Part shown: piece after piece, positions 51,601-62,500 of the stretch
How the letters are laid out: each line of letters starts with the position of its first letter
Numbering within the stretch: position 1 is the stretch's first letter
Assembly (NCBI RefSeq): GCF_964340395.1
Contig: NC_135566.1
Location: forward strand, 17,644,001-17,708,000
DNA length: 64,000 nucleotides
Direction of reading: 5' to 3'
DNA from: Glandiceps talaboti
Taxonomy: Eukaryota > Hemichordata > Enteropneusta > Spengelidae
Notes under the pieces: generated by a model
The model's input: the letters and a program-made list of their open reading frames with translations, nothing else
What the model was told of the DNA's origin: nothing
Databases searched by the model: none
Position numbers and translations under genes: made by a program

Positions 51601-52263
51601 AGGTAACAACACCGTAATGTCATTTTGTTATGATTTACATTTCCTGAAAGTTTCAAATACATTGTACATATATAGCCACATGGTTTATTTCACATTGAGT
51701 CTATACTGAAGATAGGAATGTTGCCCTATGCATATATTCATCGAACATGTAAAAGTTCTTTGTCGATAAAGGGGAACACCACTCCATAAAATAAAGGCTT
51801 TTTCATGAACTTTGGATTCTTGGGAGTTATTTCATGGTTTTTCAACAATTTTAGAGAAACATCAAGTTGAAGTTATCCTCATTTGGGATCATTGCTGTGG
51901 GTCACATTACCTCTTGGGAGTCAGCAGAAATGTGTATGCGATAGGTGAACAATGAATATTCATGACTACAAACTGCCTATTACCTTCACTGAAAATGAAT
52001 GATGTAGACTAAACAAAGTATCACTAAAACTTAGTATTTTCATTGTTGCCATTGACAGCAACCCTGGTGTTTACAAATTCTACTGGACCTAGTAGCCACT
52101 ATAACATCCTATGTAGTGAGTGATGCCAGCACTTCATTGACAATAGACAGGTATGTAGATATCACATGAATTTTTAAGTGAAAATTCTTATTTTATCTTG
52201 TCTATAGCAATGGAATGTTTGCTTAGTGTATGTTCTTCACACACACACACAGACACACACACA

Positions 52264-52314
<51 letters not shown>

Positions 52315-55300
52315 ACCCGCTTGCATACATGCACACACGCACACATGTACCATGTACATTCTTTGCATGCACACATTGATACACACACACTGACAAACTG
52401 AGGCACACAGTCTTATTCATGACTGTACGTTTCATTTTGTTACATTTCACAATGGGCATTTCATTTTTGATATTACATTTCACAAATGACATTTCATTTT
52501 GTTATATTTCATAACTGTACATTTCATATTATCATATTTCAGTGCAAAGGAGTTCATGATGGTAGGGCTAAGTTTTGCTCGGATTGCACCCTCACTGATG
52601 ACAAACAAACAAGATGATGTGTTAGCACTGAAGGAACAAGTTGTCTATGTAAGTACATCTCAAAGAAAACAGACGTGTATGAAGTCAAGAAGACAGAATC
52701 TCTCATCTTTTTGTTTTAAACAAATGTTTAGGGTCGGTGGCTTAAAGTAGATTCGGTTGAGTTATCAGAAACACAATTTTTTCCTAAATACTGTTAGGTT
52801 TTGCTTTTAGGTATTTTTGTGTTCATACTGTTTCAAAAGTTTGTAATATTACTATGGAAAAGGTATCATCTGCAAATAACATAGACACAAATAAAAAAGT
52901 ATGGTAGCATGTGGTAGATTGCACAAGTTGGTGACAACTATCATGTGCCTTGGTTGTGTGGATGTATGTAATCACCCTGTAATCAACGTAGTCTAAACAC
53001 TGAATGAGGTTGAATGTGTGGCCACTTCAGAAAAAATTCTCTATCAGAGATGCCACCCAGCTGGATTGCTAATATAAACATACCACTATGACTATGTTCA
53101 GACTTCAAAATGTGAGTTTCATGCTGAGGTGGCATAAAGTAGTTAATCTAAGAAGCTGGATTTGGGACTCCATTCACACTGAATTTTTGTACCTGACACA
53201 GATCACATACCAAAGTCATCCAATATTAGCATAGCCTTCATTTAGTCCAATCATTTAACAGCAACTCTGCAGAACTTTAACCTGGAACCCTCCTTATCTA
53301 AGAAACTAAATACACTTACATAATCAAATTGAATTTTGTGTCATCAGACACAAAAGATAAGTCGACTCGCCGACATTAAATGTTCATATTTGTTGTTTTT
53401 TATGTTAGGTATGACTAGAGTCAACACAACTGGCTATGTGAGAACCCCCTACATAATAGTTATAGTTTGTGTCTTTATTTGATTGTCGATGATTGATTTC
53501 ACTCACAGTAACACTTTTTTTATGTCAAGTCACAGTTCGAGTAAAGGAAATTCACTTCGGCTGATAAAAGTAAAATGTTATGATCATAAATTATCATCAT
53601 TACATACATTCATTTTGTAATACTTCAATTTCAAAATATGTTGTCTATCTTTTTTGCTATGCAGTGTTTAGTGTACATATGTGAAGTGATGGACCACACA
53701 CCTCCAATGTTTTGTGATGAGTTCTACAGTAGTCTAGCCACAGCCCACGCCAATGTTGTAGAGATACTGTTAGCTTCTGTTGTAAGAGACAAAAGTATTC
53801 TACAGAAACTGGAAGGTAAGTTTATCACTGATAATGATATGGTACAGAGATTTATATAGAACCTAGTATCCATCAAGTGATGCTCACTGGAAATACAAAT
53901 AGATACTGTCACAAATAAGCTTTCTCAAAAAAGGTATGTCTTTAGTCTTGACTTGAAAGTCTTAATACTCGGTGCAGAGCAGATAGTGGTTAGCAGTTTG
54001 TTCCAAAGAATTGCGGCAACGTAGCTAAAAGACCAATCTCCATATGTTTTGAGTCTTGTTCTGGGAATCTTGAGTGTTGTATGTCATGACTTGAAAGTCT
54101 CAATACTGGTTGCAGAGCAGACAGTGGTTTGCAATTGGTTCCAAAGAATTGCGCTTGGCATGGCTGAAAGACCAATCTCCATATGTTTGAAGTCTTGTTC
54201 TGGAACCTTGAGTGTTGATTGTATGATGACTTAAATGTAAAGATCTTGTAGAGTGTTATTTAAGTGATGGTTTCCTTGGTGGACAATTAAAGTAACAAAT
54301 CTATATGCAAATAAATTTATTAATATGTAAATTTAACATTTTGTATTTCAGTTGCTACTGGTGATGCTCAAGATGCGTCCGATCGCTTTGAGCAGGTTTG
54401 TAGCCTGTGTATTGGATCATTAGCTGCCATTGTCAATCTACCATTGAATGATACAGAATCACTAGATGGTAAGAGAAAGATGGCTGTATGCATAGCTGAG
54501 AAACTGATTGCTCCAAAGAATGAAGCCTTGGCTGATAACTTTCTGAGACAACTAAGACATGCCACTAACAGTGAAAACGCAGTCAAAGTAAGTATGTTCT
54601 GTTGTATCATCTGGTAAACCTGAGGTACAGTTTGTCCAATGTGACGTGATTAATCCTCTAGTTGTGAGTGCTACATGTACATGATGAGTGAATGGTTAGA
54701 GTGGCCGGCTTTGAATCTGCAGGTTGCAGGTTTGAACCCCGTCGCTGCCATTTGTATTTATTTGTATTGGATAACACATTAACAACATATGTTTCTCTGT
54801 CATTTAACATCCCTAATCTAATGTTATTTTTTGGATTACAAAGCAGACTATGGTGTACATCATCAATATTTAGGCCCTGTGTACCTCACTCAGTCTTGTC
54901 CATCATCTTTGTATTGCCATGGCTGGTCTGTATACTACAATGGCACAACAGTGTTTTTGCTAAGGTTGAGAGGAACCGCGGTAACAGAAAGGGAGAAAGG
55001 GGTAAAAATGGCAGTGTTTCCCCATACAGTCTATGGTAATTTTGTTTGGGATTCCAGGTAAAGTGACGTGGGAACCCCTGGTAGATTTTACCTACTTACC
55101 ACCCTTAGCAAAAACACTGCACAAGATGGGACATAATTATACATTTAATCTTGTAGACAAGTTGGTAACATTTTGAGTTTACACAAGAACCACCATTTTA
55201 GATTGATACTACCAAGTTTTAACTATAAAACTACATGCAAATCAAACAAGATGGGAACATAATGATAATGATATTATGGTTTTTGAATTTACAGATATTG

Positions 55301-56551
55301 TATGGATGTTGTCAGATGTCAACTCAGTTATGTGAGTTCCTTGTCACAAGAAGTTATCATTTGACGTCATTGTTACTACTCCTTCAAGGCAAGGTAAGGA
55401 TAGGGTGACAATCATAGTTTGTACAAATTTTACTAATAGAGGGTGACAGTTTTAGTTTGTACAAATCTTAATGTTAGAGGGTAACAGTCTCAGTTTGTTG
55501 CAAATCTTACTGACCCAAAGTTACCATTTGACATCATTGTTACCACTCCTGCAAGGCAAGCTAAGGGTAGGGTGACAATCTTAGTTTGTACAAATCTTAG
55601 TAATAGAGGGTGACAGTCTTAGTTTGTACAAATCTTACTGACACAAAGTTGCCATTGGACATCATTGTTACAACTCCTTCAAGGCAAGGTAAGGATAAGT
55701 GTATTAGAGGGTGGTGATCACAGTTTACTGTATTTAATGTTCATCTGTAGAAATAAGATTAGGTAGATAAGGTAAAAGCAAAACATAAATGTACAGTCAA
55801 AACATATATTGAATTTTCCGTTAACTCTAGGCACAGACTTGTATTTTGCCTAGTAATCCTTTTTCCAATTTATTGCGAGGAATACAGTTGAAACATGTTT
55901 TCAACCTTTGTTTGAAAACCGAAATAAGATAGCATACTTTTGTTTGCATTTGTGTCTTATTTGCACATATTAAATGAAATTGCTGATTTTATTTTTCATG
56001 TCTCATAATTATAAAGAAGTCACCATTGAAGGTGATTTTCTCCGCACTGACCATCTTTTTTTTGTCAACTTCATTTTTTGTGTTTTCTAGATTGATTTAT
56101 CTGATATGAGTGTAAACACAGTATATGAAGTAGTCATTCACACACTGACAGTTTTACTCATTCAACTTAGAGACATTCCAGACAAGTAAGTATTCAACTC
56201 ACTCAATCTTATTTTGTGCTTTACATCATTTTATAAAGTTTCATGTCATACAATGAAGAGTATGTGGTCATCTAATTTCATCAACTTATACAGCCTGTTT
56301 TGCTAAGGTTAGGGAACCCTGGTAAACAGAAAGGAAAGTGAGGTAAAAATTAAATACTAGATTCCCATATAATGTATTGGGTGGGTAATCCATGTATTAT
56401 GTGACTGGGGAACTCAGGTAGAGTTTACTTACCACCCTTAACGACAACACTGGTAGGGAACCCGGGTAAAGTGACTGGGGAACTCACAGGTAAATTTTAC
56501 CCACTTACTACCTTTAGCAAATACACTGGTTGTGGGAACCATGGTTGATTT

Positions 56552-56598
<47 letters not shown>

Positions 56599-59500
56599 TA
56601 TTTATTCATTCATTTATTTATTTATTCATTTATTTATTCATTTATTTATGCTGGACCAATTTTGTTTTTCTCTCAGAATAAAAGATGCCAGTGTTCTGTT
56701 CACAGCTGTGTTTTTGGACTCTCAAATAGCCAGCCATACAGTAAGTACAGTAGTCTTATAAACAATCATGTACTTTACATAATGTGATGTGTATGAAGCT
56801 AAAGATTTGTATTTGTGTGATAAAAAGATATACTCCAATTTCTCAATCCCGACCATTATAACCTGTCATTTTAGTAACAACATTGATGTAATATTTTCTA
56901 TGCCGTATGTTTAGCTACAGTGTAAATGATGTTATTTTTTCTCATACAGGCTGCAGCAGCTAGTTTAGTAAGTCAATTACTGTATGCTGGTATTGCTGTA
57001 GAAGTACCACCTGAAGACTTACTCAATGCTGCCAGTGCAACTTTGACTGACTTGTCACAGGTGGGTAAAAGGTCATCACCATGGCAATGGGTCAATTCAG
57101 ACTTTGTACAAATCAATCTGATCTGTATTAAATTTAAAATACACCAGCATTTGAGGCATACGAATATCACCATGGCAACTGGTCAAATCATGCTTTGTAC
57201 ACATCAATCTGATCTTCTGGATTTGGATAGTTACTCGGCTTTTATATAAAACTGTCAAATACCAGGTAACTCCATTAATGTAGATTGATGGAAATAAATC
57301 AGGAAACTACCCCATCCCTGTAACAGTCACATACCTAGTACAGGGTTGTTGTGCCCATTAATATATCAACTTACTGGTGATGTCTCTCTTAAGTGTCATC
57401 AAAGACACATTCATGATATAACAACTTGTTGATTAGTCGTAGTGAAATATCAACCAATAATGTAGCAACATTCTCTAACTGATCGATGTATCAATAGTTA
57501 TTGATCCTTTGGTGGTCACAGATATGTGATATTAATGTTGAAATAGACTAAATGATATTTACAAGCCCTATATCAATTCAATCAGTATACACTTGACACA
57601 TCTTTAACACATCTAGTTAGTTTCAGTCCATGGTAATCTAGCATTCTCTCTGTTCTACAGATTTGTGTAAGATGTCCCTTTGACTATGGTGTACTAGATG
57701 GCCTGTTGTTACTACTCTGTCAGTTTCTTAGTGTACGGGAATCTACTGTTGCCAACCTAGTTTTGGATTCCAATGTATGGAGTATGGTCTGGCATAGGTA
57801 TGTATATACTAGTAGATTGTATGGAGTATGGTCTGGCATAGGTATGTATATACAAGTAGATTGTATGGAGTATGGTCTGGCATAGGTATGTATATACTAG
57901 TAGATTGTATGGAGTATGGTCTGGCATAGGTATGTACATGTAAGTATATTGTATGGAGTATGTTCTGGCATAGGTATGTACATACAACTTAGATTGTATG
58001 GAGTATGTTCTGGCATAGGTAAGTACATACAACTCAGATTGTATGGAGTATGGTCTGGCATAGGTATGTATATACAACTCAGATTGTATGGAGTATGGTC
58101 TGGCATAGGTATGTATATACAACTTAGATTGTATGGAGTATGGTCTGGCATAGGTATGTACATACAACTTAGATTGTATGGAGTATGGTCTGACATAGGT
58201 ATGTACATACAACTTAGATTGTATGGAGTATGGTCTGACATAGGTATGTACATACAACTTAGATTGTATGGAGTATGGTCTGGCATAGGTATGTATATAC
58301 AACTCAGATTGTATGGAGTATGGTCTGACATAGGTATGTATATACAACTCAGATTGTATGGAGTATGGTCTGGCATAGGTATGTATATACAACTTAGATT
58401 GTATGGAGTATGGTCTGGCATAGGTATGTATATACAACTCAGATTGTATGGAGTATGGTCTGACATAGGTATGTATATACAACTTAGATTGTATGGAGTA
58501 TGGTCTGGCATAGGTATGTATATACAACTCAGATTGTATGGAGTATGGTCTGGCATAGGTATGTACATACAACTTAGATTGTATGGAGTATGGTCTGACA
58601 TAGGTATGTACATACAACTTAGATTGTATGGAGTATGGTCTGACATAGGTATGTATATACAACTCAGATTGTATGGAGTATGGTCTGACATAGGTATGTA
58701 TATACAACTCAGATTGTATGGAGTATGGTCTGGCATAGGTATGTATATACAACTCAGATTGTATGGAGTATGGTCTGGCATAGGTATGTATATACAACTC
58801 AGATTGTATGGAGTATGGTCTGACATAGGTATGTACATACAACTTAGATTGTATGGAGTATGGTCTGACATAGGTATGTATATACAACTCAGATTGTATG
58901 GAGTATGGTCTGACATAGGTATGTATATACAACTCAGATTGTATGGAGTATGGTCTGACATAGGTATGTATATACAACTTAGATTGTATGGAGTATGGTC
59001 TGGCATAGGTAAGTACATACAACTCAGATTGTATGGAGTATGGTCTGGCATAGGTATGTACCGGTATATATAATTCAGATTGTCTTTGTGGCATTTCTAC
59101 TCATGAAAGCCAGTATGACAGTCAAACTGTTCCACTTTTTTCCATGCTTTTAACTGTAAACTATCTTGAAAATTTTGATAAATAATAAATTGGTTTCTTC
59201 ACAACTTTTCTATCACCTCTTGATGTTTCTCTGAAATCACAAGTAATATTGTAGGTGATGTAAAATCATGAAATGACTCTCCAGAACCCATAGTTTATGC
59301 AAATGTCTCTATTACCTGGAGTGGCATCCCCTTAGGATAAGCTAACTGTTATGTTTATTGTATGTTTGTCTTGTAGACTTATACAGATGCTAAGAGTAAA
59401 TGACCCTACTACCAATATGCCAATACATGATATTGAGGATGGTGAGGAACCGTTAGAATCAATCAATACACCGGAGTGGAATTTAATTTCACCATCAGGA

Positions 59501-62500
59501 CTAATGGCTGCTGTACAGTTGGCAACACAAGTGTTCACACAGGTACTTCACTTATGGTGTTACTACTCTGGTATTCAATGTGTCAGGTTACTATTAGATA
59601 GACACAAACTAAAACTATTGTCACAACATGTTGATACAACAGTGATAAGAACTGAGTCCAAAATACATTGAGCATTCCAAATGGTCAATTTCATGGTCAT
59701 TATATGCACAAAAAAGTGGAAATAGGCTATTTTTCTTCACCACTTTTTGCATAATATAGGTGATTTTTAAGGTCTGTGGCTGGAAATTCCAGCCAACCAC
59801 AGAGACCTAGTACCTATGAACTATCTCTGGTTTGTGGCTTGAAATTCCAGACAACCACAGAGACCTGTGAACCAGCGATAGTTCGTGGCTGGAAATTCCA
59901 GCCAACATCAGACACTTATGAACCATCTCTGGTTTGTGGCTTGAAATTCAAGCCAACCACAGAGACCTATGAACCATCTCTGGTTTGTGGCTGGAAATTC
60001 CAGCCAACATCAGACACTTATATGAACCGTCTCTGGTGAAAATGAGAACAAATCTGTCAAAAACCTATTATTAAGGTGGGTCATTATGCCTTGGAAAAGG
60101 TCAATGTATTTTGGACTCAGTTTAAGGTATTGAATGGACGTTGGTTTAATTATGGTCTAAGTGGGATGGCTCTCTGAAAACTAGTTCCATAAACTTGCAG
60201 TGTACTGTTTTGAAACTTCCAATGTTTACACTATCTTGATCACATGGTGATTAGATTCACACAACAGAGGAACATCTATCACCCACTTGTATAATCTACC
60301 ACATTGAAGAATGATAGATTTAGTTTGTATCTCTTATCTTACATAACCCAAAACCTCGATTACCAATCTGAAAGTCGTAAGATGTTATTCCCCACTATCT
60401 TTCTTCCTTCAGCCAAGTAAAATACAAGTGACCTAAGGGGCCTTGCCACTATGCATCAGTAGATGAGTCGTGACAAAACCCTTTGTATTTTCTTGTTGAA
60501 TGAAGAAAACATTGAGGAATAATTATACCTCCACATGCATGCAATGTATTTGAAAGGTTTCAATTAACCAGGGTGTAGCACTTTGAGACACTTTACATTT
60601 AGAAGTAGTTTGCAATGTATATACTACATGTACCTGTAAATGCTGTTATTTGTACATATAGGAACCCATGCAGTGTGTACCACTACTTGTAGATCCAGAT
60701 GGCATAGTAACACTGTGTCTGACTACGTTGTTGTCACCAGAATTCCTTGCAGGACTACAGAAGAAGTAAGTTGGAAAGTATTATTTCACTGTACCTGAGT
60801 TAACCTGCCCAAAGCATTCTATCGCCATACACATCACAGCTGTGTATGTTTTATACATTATAACTTTTTGTACCAGTTGGAGGAAAATGTAAGATATAAT
60901 CTTGGTCTAAAAAGTTCACTTTTGTAGAATGATGAGAGCTTTGGTGAGATATTAGTATAGTATTAGTATTTCTCAGTGCAAAATGAAGTTAAAATTATGA
61001 AATTCACTGTTGTAATGTTTTGTGCTGGTGAAAAATCTTACCTGGTCACAGCGCCCTCTATCTTGTAGTCTTTAGGTTTGAAAAGTACTGGGTCACAATT
61101 TTTCTTTATATTTCAATTGTTGTTTACTCCAGTCAGTTCTCAACAGTTTCAGAATCTCCTGACAGAGATCAGAACTCAAAGTTTCTGTCTTCTACTTTTT
61201 TTTCAGGGCTACAGACGAGAGTAATTATTCTGAGATGATAGTTGATATTGTATTACAAGTATCTCAGTTATTGTGTTTTCCATTTGCCATTGATGTCAAT
61301 GATAACCTAATGACCAGTGTACTGGAAAGTATGCTTCAAAGTCAAGTGATTTTCAAACTGGTTTATGTATGTAAGGCGTACCTACTTCCACACCAACTGT
61401 CTGTACCCATCGGTAAGTTCTGATTCTGTTTAGGGCAACATCAGTGTAAGATTTTTTTTTAAAAAAAGTCTTTTACTTTTGGTTTGAGGGGGTTTTGAAC
61501 CATTTTAGCTCTCATCCCACAAAAACGATTTAATTTTAATGGAATCTGTTTGTAGAAATATTTCTAACAAATGCCATCAAATCGAGAAATGGAAGAATTT
61601 TCGCGATAGGACATGTAAATACATGGCACTGGAATACATGTCGGAAGTGAGGGCTTTGTATTCATAGTATTACATACTACTACATACTGAATTGATTGTG
61701 CTGTCTGAAACAATTATCAATTTTGCTCAAGTTAGTTAGAAGGTGTATGGGGTTTGGGGGTCTGAGACCTAATTAAAAGAGTTTTTTGTGGAGTCATGAT
61801 GGGTGAATGGTTAGTGTGACCAGCTTGGAATCTACAGGTTGCAGGTTCGAGCCCTGTCGCTGCCTGCTGTTTGTTTCTGAGTGGCTAAAGTCCTTGGGCA
61901 AGATTTGAACCACGACTGTGCTTCAGTCAACCCAGCTGTATAATTGGGGACCTGGTAGGATGTAGGTTGCAATGTGAAGGCTTTAATCCTATGCGCTGAA
62001 ATGGCTGCAATGGATTGTATGCTCCCCGGGGAGTTGAGGAAGACTAAAGGGCCATCTGATCCGAGCCAGGGGTAATAATTGTAAAGCGCTTTAAGCACGG
62101 TGTGGGAAAGCGCTATATAAGAACCCAACATTATTATTATTATTAATATTACCGGTATTATCTTACATTGAACCCTTACAGTTACTTTTTTCAAGTCATT
62201 AATTTTATTTATTATAAATGAGCAATTTGGGTTGGAGAGCAGAAAATCTAAATACTTGGGGTGGGGATGGGTATACATGTACAAAAAGAGGTAATGTCAC
62301 AATAGAATCCAGATATCAATAGAACATGACATAGGTACTGTGACTACATTCTTTGCCTCATAGTGACAAGGCCCCTTAGGTTACTCCTATTTTACTTTAC
62401 TGAATGAAGAAAAATATTGGGGAATAATATCTAAGTATATTGTGTTTCCTTTTTTCAGGCATGCAATTTTATGTCTCTTTAATTGAAATTCATAAATCTA

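Noticed and set aside
57775-59065. Regular repeats resembling a CRISPR array
   Set aside because: The units are directly adjacent with no unique spacers, the genome is eukaryotic, and the unit is derived from an exon-intron junction.
57757-59094. Long open frames (445, 384 and 385 residues) on both strands with 15-residue repeats
   Set aside because: They arise because a 45-bp tandem unit contains no stop in several frames. The array begins inside an STK36 exon, is mostly intronic, and has no sign of independent coding.
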